From positions 8,529 to 72,528 of the forward strand of contig CAYTTY010000015.1 of assembly GCA_964440935.1 (NCBI GenBank): a stretch of 64,000 nt of DNA, read 5' to 3'. Below the pieces are notes generated by a model. The model searched no databases. It worked only from the letters and a program-made list of their open reading frames with translations, and was not told the origin of the DNA. Position 1 is the stretch's first letter. Every line of letters starts with the position of its first letter. Made by a program: the position numbers and the translations under genes. Below, one piece after another: positions 1-9,716 of this stretch. The DNA comes from WJJR01 sp964440935. GTDB taxonomy: Bacteria; Zixibacteria; MSB-5A5; WJJR01.

Positions 1-1736
1 ACACGGTAGTTGTGACGGGGCATGGGAGTCAGATTACAGATGACCAGTATCACATCGTCGTCGTTGACGCCGCGGCGGAGAAAGGAAATCACACAGTTCT
101 CGGAATCACTGCCGTCGATCCACTCGAACCCGGCCGGATCATGATCAATCTCATGGAGTGCCGGCTCGCTGCGGTACAAGTCGTTAACATCGCGAATCCA
201 ATTCTTGAGACCGCCGTTCAGTGGTTGTTCCAACAATTGCCAGTCAAGACTGTCATCATGGTTCCACTCACGCCATTGGCCGATCTCACAGCCCATAAAG
301 AGTAACTTCTTTCCGGGCTGGGCGTACATGTACCCGTACAGCGTACGCAGATTTGCGAACTTCTGCCAATCGTCGCCGGGCATCTTGCCGATCAGCGATC
401 CTTTGCCATGCACGACTTCGTCGTGCGACAACGGCATCATGAAGTTCTCATTGAAGGCGTAGACCATGCGGAAGGTCAATTCATTGTGATGATAGCGACG
501 ATGGATCGGATCGCGGCTGAAGTAGGCGAGTGTATCATGCATCCAGCCCATGTCCCATTTGAATCCGAATCCGAGCCCGCCGACATAGGTCGGCCGGGAC
601 ACCATCGGCCACGCGGTCGATTCCTCGGCGATTGTCTGCACACCCGGAAATGACTTGTAGACTGCGGTATTCATACGACGGAGGAAGTTGATTGCTTCGA
701 TGTTTTCGCGGCCACCATATTCGTTGGGAATCCACTCACCCGCTTTGCGCGAATAATCGAGGTACAACATCGACGCCACCGCATCCACTCGCAGCCCGTC
801 GACGTGATAACGATCGAGCCAGTTGAATACGCTCGAAATCAGGAAGCTGCGGATTTCGTGACGTCCGTAGTTAAAGATGTAACTGTTCCAGTCGGGATGG
901 TATCCCTGGCGCGGATCGGAATGTTCGAACAGATGTGTTCCGTCAAAATAACTGAGACCGTGTTCGTCGCTGGGGAAATGCGACGGCACCCAGTCGAGAA
1001 TGACGCCGATGCCGTGCTGGTGCAACGTGTCAATCAGGTACATGAAGTCCTGCGGCGTGCCGTAGCGGCTGGTGGGGGCAAAGTAGCCCGTCGTTTGATA
1101 CCCCCAAGAGCCGGTAAACGGATGCTCCATTACCGGCAGGAATTCCACGTGGGTAAACCCCATCTCGACAATGTGCGTCACCAGTCGCTCGGCCAGTTCG
1201 CGATACGACAACGACCGGTTCCCATCTTCCGGTGCGCGCATCCATGACCCCAGATGCAGTTCGTAAATGGACATTGGTCGCCCATGAGCGTTCTGCTGAG
1301 TTCTCTGTTTCATCCACGTGCTATCGTTCCAGTCGTAATGGGGATCCCAGACAATGGAACCGGTCTTCGGGGGAGTTTCCGCGTGGACGGCAAAGGGATC
1401 GGCCTTATCGACGTTGTATTTGTCACGGCTGGAGACGATCCGATACTTGTAGATCGTCCCGTGGTCAACGCCCTCGATGAATCCCTCCCAGATGCCGGAC
1501 GAGCCGCGCGGTGCCAGTGGATTGGCTTTCGGATCCCACCCGTTGAACTGACCGAACACCGCCACCGATTGGGCCGATGGCGCCCACACGGAAAAGAGGG
1601 TTCCACGCTGGCCGTTGACGGTCATCGGATGTGCACCCAGTTTCTCGTAGAGGCGGAAATGACTGCCCTCGTTGAACAGGTACAGGTCGTCATCGGTTAG
1701 CAATGATTGATCGATGGTCTGAGCGTTAGACGGCAT
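1..1736 (-). CDS. glgB: 1,4-alpha-glucan branching enzyme GlgB (C-terminus beyond window)
   Basis: Cuts alpha-1,4-glucan and re-attaches the piece through an alpha-1,6 bond, making the branches of glycogen-like glucan in the cytoplasm. About 578 codons are visible; the C-terminal beta-sandwich runs off the left edge. A CBM48 module begins near residue 30 (FSVWAPSAQSVAVFG) and is followed by a GH13 barrel. The nucleophile is D318 in VDGLRVDAVASM and the acid/base is E371 in IAEESTAWP; their 53-residue spacing equals that of the E. coli enzyme (D405/E458). The protein begins close to CBM48, so it lacks the extra N-terminal module of long GlgB proteins. It starts 51 bases after treS-mak and is the last visible gene of the glgX-glgE-treS/mak-glgB operon, which fits branching of chains made by GlgE. 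Identification is firm; only the end is unseen. Confidence 0.96.
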   Translation of the reverse strand, partial: MPSNAQTIDQSLLTDDDLYLFNEGSHFRLYEKLGAHPMTVNGQRGTLFSVWAPSAQSVAVFGQFNGWDPKANPLAPRGSSGIWEGFIEGVDHGTIYKYRIVSSRDKYNVDKADPFAVHAETPPKTGSIVWDPHYDWNDSTWMKQRTQQNAHGRPMSIYELHLGSWMRAPEDGNRSLSYRELAERLVTHIVEMGFTHVEFLPVMEHPFTGSWGYQTTGYFAPTSRYGTPQDFMYLIDTLHQHGIGVILDWVPSHFPSDEHGLSYFDGTHLFEHSDPRQGYHPDWNSYIFNYGRHEIRSFLISSVFNWLDRYHVDGLRVDAVASMLYLDYSRKAGEWIPNEYGGRENIEAINFLRRMNTAVYKSFPGVQTIAEESTAWPMVSRPTYVGGLGFGFKWDMGWMHDTLAYFSRDPIHRRYHHNELTFRMVYAFNENFMMPLSHDEVVHGKGSLIGKMPGDDWQKFANLRTLYGYMYAQPGKKLLFMGCEIGQWREWNHDDSLDWQLLEQPLNGGLKNWIRDVNDLYRSEPALHEIDHDPAGFEWIDGSDSENCVISFLRRGVNDDDVILVICNLTPMPRHNYR

Positions 1737-1787
1737 TGGACTCCCTGACTTCATTTCGTAAACTCACGATTCTCTGATGTTTGTGGC

Positions 1788-4700
1788 TTACGAACGTGCC
1801 GATTCTTCCTCACCTGTTTCCAGCAACGACAGAATACCCTCAAGCGGAATACGCACCCACTGGGGGCGGTTGTTTAATTCGTAGACGACTTCGTAGATGG
1901 CCTTTTCCAACAGATACGCATCCAATAGAACTTTCAACTCTTCCTGTGTTGTCGGCAGGAACGTGTCTTTGTCACATGTTTCAAGGTACGAATTGAGATA
2001 GGCGGCAGACACCCACCCATACCAGTATCGTCCCCAATGATCGAGCCGATCGCGGTCTTCCGGGATGGTCGCCGGTGACGTTCCACCCTCGGATGTGATC
2101 ATCCGGCTGCGGACCATTGCGACGGCGTAATGGAACGAGCGCAACATTCCGGCCACATCGCGCAATGGGGAGCGTTTCAAGCGGCGTTCACTGATCGATC
2201 GGGTCGGTTCACCTTCGAAATCCATGATGACAAAGTCCTTCCCCGTGAAGAGAAGTTGTCCCAGATGAAAATCACCATGTGTACGAATCCGTGAGGCGGA
2301 CAGCTTCCGCTTTCGCAGTGCTTCGAAGAGTTTGATGAGACTGCTTTCGGCGTCGAGCACCTGGTTGGCCACCGGGCGCGCGTCGGCGGGAATCGACGAC
2401 GTTGATTTGCGCAGAAGTTCCAGCGCGCGTTTTGCCTGGCTGCGCATCGATTGGTAGATCGACCGCTGGTAGAGCGATGTAAACGACTGGCGGCTGAACG
2501 CCTGATCGGCATCGCTGCCAGCCAGGGCAATGTGCATTTCGGCCGTACGCTGACCGAGCAGTGCGGCATCGCCGATGTACGGGGCGATCATCTCCTCAGC
2601 GTGTTCCGGGATATCGTGATCATACAGGAGGAGACCCTGAGTCGTGTGCACATCCGGGGCGCCATCATCACGGCGTTCCGCCAGGGCCCGTTCGAAGTAG
2701 CGGCCAAGTGTATCCAACGTGTATGACCAAGCGTCGCCCTCATTGGGAATGTACGCCTGCATGATCCCCAACGTCGTCGGCTGGCTGCGCCGGCCGCGCG
2801 TGTATTCCACGTAACCCGCCGTGGCCGGCGTGTGTTCAAAACGCGCGCGTGTCGTGAGAAAGCGGCCGATTTCGAGATCGGGATTAACGCCTGCATCGAG
2901 ACGCCGGAACAATTTGAGGATCAGTCGATCACCATATAAGATCGATGTGTTGCTCTGCTCGGCGGCGGATACGGCGGGATCCAGGTTACCCTCGGCTGCC
3001 AGCGATTTGAGCGGACGTAAGGCCGACGCTTTCACCTTACCGTGCACACCGCTGAATTGACGTCGTTTCTGAATCGATGTGAGCATCAACTCGGCGAACT
3101 CCCGGTCGAACGGTGCGTCGTAAATGATACCCGCTTCGTTGGGACCTTCAACGGAGACGATGATGGATCCCGGCCACGTCTTGCGAATCTCCTCGGCGGC
3201 GTCTCCTTTGGCGAATGAAACGGGTACCTGATACGTATCGGGTTCGCCATCGACGTAATCGGCCTGCACCAGCAGCACTCGTACGTTTCGTGACAAGGGG
3301 ATCACATCGGTCACACGGCACCCCTGCAGCTTTCGCGCCTTGCCACCAAACCAGCGGCGCAGCCCCAAGTACGGCACCAGGTGCCGCTCGAACTGCCCGC
3401 GCAACTCGTCCTCAAAGACCGAGTCCCAACCGTCATGCACGGACATACGTGGAACGGATCGCTCGCGTTCTTCGAGGGCCATGTCTTCGACGCCCGGCTG
3501 GGTCAACGTGAACCAGAAAAACGCATGCGGACCCAGCGTAACCGCATAGAGATCGTCGTCGATGGGCGGGAACGGCGTACGTCCGAACACCTCCACCGGC
3601 ACCAATCCTGCGAATTCGCGGAGATCCAGTGTGACGTGTTGCGGGTATCGCGACAGATTGGCGACCACAACAATCCGTTCATCCTCGTGTTCGCGCACAA
3701 ACGCCAATGCCTTCGGGTTTTCCGGGCTCAGAAACGTCAATGTGCCACGCCCAAATGCCTGATAACGGGTGCGAACGTTGATCACGCGGCGCATCCACCA
3801 AAGCAACGAGTGCGGATTTTGATGTTGGGCTTCGACATTGACCGCCTGGTGATGGTATTCCGGTTCGATGATGGCCGGGAGATAGAGCCGTTGTGCGCTG
3901 GCACGTGAAAAGCCGGCATTGCGGTCGGCGTTCCACTGCATCGGTGTACGGACACCGTTGCGGTCACCGAGGTACACATTATCACCCATCCCGATTTCAT
4001 CGCCATAATAAATCACCGGCGTGCCGGGCAGCGAAAACAGCAATGCGGTCAGCAACTCGATGCGGCGACGATCATTGCCGAGCAGCGGTGCGAGACGGCG
4101 ACGGATACCCAGATTGATGCGCATTTGCGGATCGTGCGCATAGTTGCGGTACATGTAGTCCCGCTCTTCATCGGTCACCATTTCGAGCGTCAATTCATCG
4201 TGATTGCGCAGGAAGATCGCCCACTGGCAATTGTACGGAATGGATGGCGTCTGCTCTAAAATCTCAACAATCGGATAACGGCTTTCCATGCGCACCGCCA
4301 TAAACAGTCGCGGCATCAATGGAAAATGGAATGCCATATGGCATTCGTCGCCATCGCCAAAGTAAGCACTGGCGTCCTCCGGCCATTGATTCGCTTCAGC
4401 CAGAAACATCCGATTCTTGTGCCGCTGATTGACATAGCGGCGCAGGTCTTTGAGATATGTATGAGTCTGCGGCAGATTCTCACAGTTGGAGTTGTCCTCT
4501 TCGTAGAGATAAGGCACCGCGTCCAAACGCAGTCCGTCAACACCCATGCCAAACCAGTAATCAAGCGTTTGTTTAACCGCGCGCCGCACGGCGGGACTCT
4601 CGAAGTTCAGATCGGGCTGGTGGGAATAGAAACGGTGCCAGTAGTACGCCTGTGCCACCGGGTCCCATGACCAATTGGACGATTCAAAATCCTGGAAGAT

Positions 4701-5159
4701 GATGCGTGCTTCCTGATAGCGGTCGGGTGAATTGCTCCAGACATAGTAGTTGCGATGCGCCGAACCCGGCTTCGCCTTGCGCGCGCGCTGGAACCATTCA
4801 TGCTGATCCGACGTGTGGTTGATCACCAACTCGGTGATGACACGCAGTCCCCGGTCTTGGGCCTCGCGTAAGAATGTCTTAAAATCACGCAACGTACCAT
4901 AGTCGGGATGCACGTCGCCATAGTCGGCGATATCGTAACCGTCATCGCGCAGCGGTGACGGATAAAACGGCAGCAGCCAGAGAGCCGTGACGCCAAGCTC
5001 GCGCAGATAGTCGAGCTTCGATGTCAGCCCGGGGAAATCTCCGATCCCGTCACCGTCACTGTCGCAGAATGCACGGACGTGCAGTTCATAGATGATGGCA
5101 TCCTTGTACCACAGCGGATCGTCACGAAACAGCAGTTTTCGTTTTGACTTACGAGCCAT
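1788..5159 (-). CDS. treS: Trehalose synthase-maltokinase fusion (TreS-Mak/Pep2)
   Basis: A bifunctional 1123-residue protein. The N-terminal GH13 part (about 1-560) isomerises trehalose and maltose; the C-terminal part (about 580-1123) phosphorylates maltose with ATP to maltose 1-phosphate, the donor for GlgE. In the TreS half the nucleophile is D213 (GVDGLRLDAVPYLYEE), the acid/base E255 (MFLAEANQWPED) and the transition-state Asp D321 (FLRNHDELTLEM). In the kinase half an aminoglycoside-phosphotransferase-like catalytic loop (THGDFHLGQLLF, near 955-968) and a metal-binding MDFEGEP motif (near 980) are intact. In actinobacteria TreS and Pep2 are usually separate interacting proteins; fused forms are common in other phyla. 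The gene lies 13 bases after glgE and 51 before glgB, so all GlgE-pathway steps share one transcript. No frameshift is visible at the domain junction. Confidence 0.95.
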   Translation of the reverse strand: MARKSKRKLLFRDDPLWYKDAIIYELHVRAFCDSDGDGIGDFPGLTSKLDYLRELGVTALWLLPFYPSPLRDDGYDIADYGDVHPDYGTLRDFKTFLREAQDRGLRVITELVINHTSDQHEWFQRARKAKPGSAHRNYYVWSNSPDRYQEARIIFQDFESSNWSWDPVAQAYYWHRFYSHQPDLNFESPAVRRAVKQTLDYWFGMGVDGLRLDAVPYLYEEDNSNCENLPQTHTYLKDLRRYVNQRHKNRMFLAEANQWPEDASAYFGDGDECHMAFHFPLMPRLFMAVRMESRYPIVEILEQTPSIPYNCQWAIFLRNHDELTLEMVTDEERDYMYRNYAHDPQMRINLGIRRRLAPLLGNDRRRIELLTALLFSLPGTPVIYYGDEIGMGDNVYLGDRNGVRTPMQWNADRNAGFSRASAQRLYLPAIIEPEYHHQAVNVEAQHQNPHSLLWWMRRVINVRTRYQAFGRGTLTFLSPENPKALAFVREHEDERIVVVANLSRYPQHVTLDLREFAGLVPVEVFGRTPFPPIDDDLYAVTLGPHAFFWFTLTQPGVEDMALEERERSVPRMSVHDGWDSVFEDELRGQFERHLVPYLGLRRWFGGKARKLQGCRVTDVIPLSRNVRVLLVQADYVDGEPDTYQVPVSFAKGDAAEEIRKTWPGSIIVSVEGPNEAGIIYDAPFDREFAELMLTSIQKRRQFSGVHGKVKASALRPLKSLAAEGNLDPAVSAAEQSNTSILYGDRLILKLFRRLDAGVNPDLEIGRFLTTRARFEHTPATAGYVEYTRGRRSQPTTLGIMQAYIPNEGDAWSYTLDTLGRYFERALAERRDDGAPDVHTTQGLLLYDHDIPEHAEEMIAPYIGDAALLGQRTAEMHIALAGSDADQAFSRQSFTSLYQRSIYQSMRSQAKRALELLRKSTSSIPADARPVANQVLDAESSLIKLFEALRKRKLSASRIRTHGDFHLGQLLFTGKDFVIMDFEGEPTRSISERRLKRSPLRDVAGMLRSFHYAVAMVRSRMITSEGGTSPATIPEDRDRLDHWGRYWYGWVSAAYLNSYLETCDKDTFLPTTQEELKVLLDAYLLEKAIYEVVYELNNRPQWVRIPLEGILSLLETGEEESARS

Positions 5160-5172
5160 AATTGTCAGTCAC

Positions 5173-7221
5173 CTACAGGAAGTACTCAAAGTCGCGCTCG
5201 GACCGCACCCGCCGGCGCAGACGAAAGATGTGCGCGGGTTGATCCGACGGATGCAGCGAAATGAAATTGTGTGCGCCCTGCCACATGTAACGCGCTCCGG
5301 TCATCAAATCGTGCGCCTGGAACAGCTGATCCGGTTCGATGCCAAGCGCTTCCAGATTCAGATTGCTCCAGCCGCTGTGCGGATGGAAACAATCGAGCAC
5401 AACGAAGACGAGGATGATGTTACTGAAGTCGTCTGTCCGTTTGCTGTAGCAGAGAATCTGATCATTATCGGTATCATGGAAATCGAGATGCCAGTTGTTG
5501 TGCAGCGCCGGATTCTCTTTGCGAATCTGATTGATCCGAGAAATAAACGGCCGCAGACTTTCCGGTGCATTGAGATTCCAGTGCTTGATTTCATATTTCT
5601 CCGAATTCAGGTAGTCTTCACGCCCCGGCGCCAATGGCTCGTTCTGGCACAGTTCATAGGCTGGCCCGTAGATGCCGTAGTGTGACGATAGGGTTGCGGC
5701 AAGGGACAGGCGGATTTGAAATGCCGGGCGCCCTCCCCACTGCATGTACTCGGTCAGGATGTCGGGTGTGTTCGGCCAGAAGTTGGGCCCAAAAAACTCA
5801 CGCACAGTTGTCTGTGCCAATTCGGTTGCGTACGCACGCAGCTCATGGCGTGTGTTGCGCCAGGCGAAATACGTGTACGACTGGTCGAATCCCAACTTCG
5901 CCAGTTGATACATGATCTTCGGACGGGTGAACGCTTCGGACAGGAAGATCACATCGGGATAGTCCCTGCGAATCTCGCCGATCAGCCACTCCCAAAACGA
6001 AAACGGTTTGGTGTGGGGATTGTCGACGCGAAAGATGCGTACGCCCTGTTGAATCCAAAACTCAAACACGTCGCGCAGCTCGGCCCACAGGCTCTCCCAC
6101 GACGGTGTGTCGAAGTTGATCGGGTAAATGTCTTCGTACTTCTTCGGCGGATTCTCGGCGTATTGAATTGTCCCGTCGGGCCGATGAACAAACCACTCCG
6201 GGTGCTCGGTCACATACGGATGGTCGGGACTGCACTGGAATGCGACATCGAGTGCGATGTCGATTCCGTATGATGCGGCGGCATCGACCAAGTGTCGAAA
6301 GTCGTCGAGTGTACCCAGTTCGGGATGAACTGACTTATGTCCGCCGTCAGCACTGCCAATGGCCCAGGGGCTTCCCGGATCGTCAGGAGTACACTCCACT
6401 GCATTATTGCGCCCCTTCCGCTTGGTGGTGCCGATCGGATGAATCGGCGGCAGGTACAAGATATCGAACCCCATGTCCGCCAGGTAGGGCAGGCGCTTTT
6501 CGCAATCGGCGAAGGTTCCGTGCTGTCCGGGTGTGTCGCTCGTCGAACGTGGGAACATCTCGTACCACGTTGAAAATCGTGCCTTCTTTCGGTTTACTGT
6601 CACCACGAGTTCACGTTCGTACCGGACGGCTGCGCTGCGGTCGGCCGCATCCCGCATCACCCGGAGTAACTCATCACCGAGCGCCAATTCGGTCGCTTCC
6701 CGCACGCTCTCTTTGGAATGCATGGTCATCGCGACGGTCCGCAACAGGTTGGCGTCCGTCGATTGAGCACGCTCAATAGCGGCTTCCACGTACTGGGCAC
6801 CGCGCAGCAGTTCAACCGTCACGTCCTGGCCGGCATCCACGCGCTTGCGCAAATCACGGCGCCAGGTTAAAAAGTAGTCGATCCAGGCTTCGAGCGTGTA
6901 GTGGTATTTCCCTAATTCGGTGACCACGAACGTTGCGCGCCAGCGGTCGTTGACTAATGGTTCGAGACGCGCCTCGTGCCATTCCGATTCACTCTCGTGA
7001 CGATAAAGGAGCACACCGTCGAGAACATCATGGCCTTCTGCATAAATATCAGCTTCCACAGTCACCGACTCATCCACAACTCGCTTAATCGGAAAACGAC
7101 CGGCGTCGATTTCCGGATCAACGTGCTCGATAATCACACGTGCCGGAGGCAAGACGATGGCCTTTGGCTGTGCGCGGCGTTCTGCCGTTGTCTTGGATGT
7201 TCGTGTGCGTGACTTGCTCAC
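5173..7221 (-). CDS. glgE: Alpha-1,4-glucan:maltose-1-phosphate maltosyltransferase GlgE
   Basis: Extends alpha-1,4-glucans by adding maltosyl units from alpha-maltose 1-phosphate, a route independent of ADP-glucose and GlgA. The 682-residue length is normal for GlgE. The N-terminal half shows the GlgE-specific beta-rich and helical modules (IIEHVDPEIDAGRFPIKR near 30-47), followed by the GH13_3 barrel. The nucleophile is D400 in GVRIFRVDNPHTKPF and the acid/base is E429 in IFLSEAFTRP, again with the family spacing. The conserved HPIGTTKRKGRNN loop near 261-273 is present. The ATG overlaps the stop of glgX by four bases, implying translational coupling. Upstream is GlgX and downstream the enzyme that makes its substrate, which supports the assignment over an ordinary amylase. 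Very secure. Confidence 0.96.
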   Translation of the reverse strand: MSKSRTRTSKTTAERRAQPKAIVLPPARVIIEHVDPEIDAGRFPIKRVVDESVTVEADIYAEGHDVLDGVLLYRHESESEWHEARLEPLVNDRWRATFVVTELGKYHYTLEAWIDYFLTWRRDLRKRVDAGQDVTVELLRGAQYVEAAIERAQSTDANLLRTVAMTMHSKESVREATELALGDELLRVMRDAADRSAAVRYERELVVTVNRKKARFSTWYEMFPRSTSDTPGQHGTFADCEKRLPYLADMGFDILYLPPIHPIGTTKRKGRNNAVECTPDDPGSPWAIGSADGGHKSVHPELGTLDDFRHLVDAAASYGIDIALDVAFQCSPDHPYVTEHPEWFVHRPDGTIQYAENPPKKYEDIYPINFDTPSWESLWAELRDVFEFWIQQGVRIFRVDNPHTKPFSFWEWLIGEIRRDYPDVIFLSEAFTRPKIMYQLAKLGFDQSYTYFAWRNTRHELRAYATELAQTTVREFFGPNFWPNTPDILTEYMQWGGRPAFQIRLSLAATLSSHYGIYGPAYELCQNEPLAPGREDYLNSEKYEIKHWNLNAPESLRPFISRINQIRKENPALHNNWHLDFHDTDNDQILCYSKRTDDFSNIILVFVVLDCFHPHSGWSNLNLEALGIEPDQLFQAHDLMTGARYMWQGAHNFISLHPSDQPAHIFRLRRRVRSERDFEYFL

Positions 7222-9356
7222 GACGGAACCTCTCTCTTCGGTTGCTTGAACACGGCCAGCGACCAGCCCGCCAGATCATAGGAGCTGTCACTGGGAACCT
7301 GATCGCCTTCACGCTCGGGATGCGCTGTATCGAATGCGAGTGTCCAGTGATCCCCGTAAGCGGCTTTGGGCAGCGCAAACGGGAGCGCTTCATGATGGGC
7401 GCTCATTAGAATCAAAAGCGAGTCGCCGACAATATGTTCACCGCGTTCATCCACTTCATCCATTTGGCCACCGGCGAGCATCATCCCGAAACTCAACGTG
7501 TGCGGCGCAGCCCACCGCTCATCGGTCATCGGTTGGCCGTCGGACGTCAGCCACACGATATCCTTCACCTCCGTGCCCCGAATCGCGCGTCCCTGAAAGA
7601 ACCGTCGCCGTTGCAACACCGGTTGCTGCTGCCATAGGCGAACAATGCGTTTCGTAAAGTCCAATAATTGCTGGTCATCGTTACTCAAGTTCCAGTCGAT
7701 CCACGTGAGTTCGTTGTCCTGGCAGTAGCCGTTGTTGTTGCCGTGTTGCGTGCGTCCCAATTCATCCCCATGGCTCATCATGGGTACGCCCTGTGACAAC
7801 AACAGCGTGGCCAGGAAGTTCCGTTTGCGTTGGGCGCGCAAGCGGTGAATCGCAGGATCGTCGGAAGGTCCTTCCGCACCGGTGTTCCAACTGCGATTAT
7901 CGTCGGTCCCGTCGCGGTTGTCTTCGCCGTTGGCATCGTTGTGCTTTTCATTATAGCTCACCAAATCATGCAGCGTGAAACCGTCATGACAGGTAATGAA
8001 ATTGATGCTGGCGTGGGGACGGCGTCCGCCCTGTTCATAGAGATCGCTCGACCCACTGAGACGGGTTGCGAATTCGGCCAACGTACCACCGTCGCCTTTC
8101 CAGAAACTGCGCACCGAGTCGCGGTATTTCCCGTTCCATTCGGCCCAGCCAACCGGGAAGTTGCCAACTTGGTAGCCGCCCTCGCCCAAATCCCACGGCT
8201 CGGCGATCAGCTTGACTTGCGACAGCACCGGATCCTGGGCGATGATATCAAAGAAGGCACTCAGTTTATCGACGGCGAACAGCTCTCGCGCCAGCGCACT
8301 GGCCAGATCGAATCGGAAACCGTCGACGTGCATTTCGGTTACCCAGTACCGCAGGCTGTCCATGATCATTTGCAGCACACGCGGCTGGGTCATGTTCAGG
8401 GTGTTTCCCGTACCAGTAAAATCCTCGTAATACCGTGGATTGTCGGGGGACAGGCGGTAGTACGAGGCATTATCAATGCCGCGGAGGGACAGTGTCGGCC
8501 CCATCTGATTCCCTTCCGCCGTGTGATTGTACACTACGTCGAGGATAACCTCGATACCTCGTGCGTGCAGTGCGCGGACCATGCGTTTGAATTCGTTGAC
8601 CGCGCCGCGCGCCGTGCGCGATTCGGCGTACGAGCGCTCCGGCGCGAAGTACGCCAAAGTATCGTACCCCCAATAATTGCTGAGCCCCTTTTCGTGCAGG
8701 TGGCGGTGATGGAGTTTCTCGTGGACCGGCATCAGTTCCAAGGCCGTGACGCCGAGATCGCACAGGTGTTTCAGAACCGGCTCGGTGGCCAACGCCGCGT
8801 AAGTACCACGCCGCTTCTCCGGAATGTCGGGATGACGTTGAGTGAGTCCTTTCACGTGCGCTTCATAGATCAGCGTTCGATGCCACGGCGTTTTCGGTGC
8901 CCGGTCATCTCCCCAGGTAAAGGCCGGATCGACGACGTAAGCCAAGGGAGCATACGCCGCGTTGTCGCGATTGTCTTTCGAGAGATCCTCTTTCTCATGT
9001 CCAATGCGATATCCAAACAGGGAGTCATTCCAGCGCACCGACCGCCCAATCGCTTTCGCGTAGGGATCAAGCACAATCTTCTTTGGATTGAATCTGTGCC
9101 CATTCTCCGGTTCATATGGGCCATACACTCGATAACCGTACAATTGGCCGGGGTTGACATCGGGCAGGTATCCGTGCCAGATCTTCTGGGTGTTTTCCGT
9201 TAATGCAATGCGTTCGGATTCGCGACGCAGCCGCTCCGTATCGAACAGACACAGATCGACACCCGTAGCGTTTTCCGAGTAAAGTGCGAAGTTGACACCA
9301 GCACCATCCCACGTGGCACCTAGTGGGTACGGTTTTCCAGGCCAGATACGTTTCAT
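7218..9356 (-). CDS. glgX: Glycogen debranching enzyme GlgX (isoamylase type)
   Basis: Hydrolyses alpha-1,6 branch linkages of limit dextrins or glycogen. The 712 residues comprise an N-terminal CBM48 domain (about 8-120, GATWDGAGVNFALYSENATG) and a GH13_11 barrel. The nucleophile is D350 in VDGFRFDLASALARE and the acid/base E386 in VKLIAEPWDLGEGGYQ, both typical of isoamylase/GlgX. This is the first gene of the minus-strand glucan operon and overlaps glgE by four bases. Placed with the GlgE route, it may trim branches, recycle glucan or supply linear acceptors. TreX-type and plant-type isoamylases share the fold, so the exact branch-length preference cannot be read from sequence. Start: the ATG at 9356 begins MKRIWPGKPYPLG, which is the usual family N-terminus. 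Confidence 0.94.
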   Translation of the reverse strand: MKRIWPGKPYPLGATWDGAGVNFALYSENATGVDLCLFDTERLRRESERIALTENTQKIWHGYLPDVNPGQLYGYRVYGPYEPENGHRFNPKKIVLDPYAKAIGRSVRWNDSLFGYRIGHEKEDLSKDNRDNAAYAPLAYVVDPAFTWGDDRAPKTPWHRTLIYEAHVKGLTQRHPDIPEKRRGTYAALATEPVLKHLCDLGVTALELMPVHEKLHHRHLHEKGLSNYWGYDTLAYFAPERSYAESRTARGAVNEFKRMVRALHARGIEVILDVVYNHTAEGNQMGPTLSLRGIDNASYYRLSPDNPRYYEDFTGTGNTLNMTQPRVLQMIMDSLRYWVTEMHVDGFRFDLASALARELFAVDKLSAFFDIIAQDPVLSQVKLIAEPWDLGEGGYQVGNFPVGWAEWNGKYRDSVRSFWKGDGGTLAEFATRLSGSSDLYEQGGRRPHASINFITCHDGFTLHDLVSYNEKHNDANGEDNRDGTDDNRSWNTGAEGPSDDPAIHRLRAQRKRNFLATLLLSQGVPMMSHGDELGRTQHGNNNGYCQDNELTWIDWNLSNDDQQLLDFTKRIVRLWQQQPVLQRRRFFQGRAIRGTEVKDIVWLTSDGQPMTDERWAAPHTLSFGMMLAGGQMDEVDERGEHIVGDSLLILMSAHHEALPFALPKAAYGDHWTLAFDTAHPEREGDQVPSDSSYDLAGWSLAVFKQPKREVPS

Positions 9357-9716
9357 GATTAGAGTCCAATTAATGGCGATACGCCTTGTCAGTCAAGTGA
9401 TTAGCGGACAACGATCCTGTCGATGCCCTGAAAGTCAAGTACAAATCTTTTCATAAATACAATCCTGAACGTACGAGATGTTGAGTTCATATCCGATTTT
9501 GGCTGGTTTCCCCCGCACAGCCCGTCGGTTTTATCACCGCGAACTGACACCGTGCATTGTTGCCAACCCAACCCATGATTGCCGTCAGCGACGCAAGACC
9601 ACTGACGCCTTTTCCCAGTTCTTCGGTAGGGCCCCAAGCGAAACATCGCGATTGACAGTGCCGGAGCATATGGTACCTTCTACTGCCACCGTTGACGACA
9701 TGAGGGGGAACAACGT
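9357..9716. other. Divergent intergenic region between glgX and the ABC permease
   Basis: A 360-base gap that must hold the promoter of the minus-strand glucan operon and probably that of the plus-strand permease gene. I see no convincing sigma-70 hexamer pair, operator palindrome or small gene. A purine-rich ribosome-binding site (AGGGGG, 9703-9708) lies eight bases before the permease ATG. Confidence 0.5.

Noticed and set aside
7830..9203. A 457-codon open frame on the plus strand opposite glgX
   Set aside because: It has no recognisable domain, is rich in Arg/His/Val as expected for an antisense frame of a G/C-rich gene, and lies wholly inside a gene with intact catalytic motifs.
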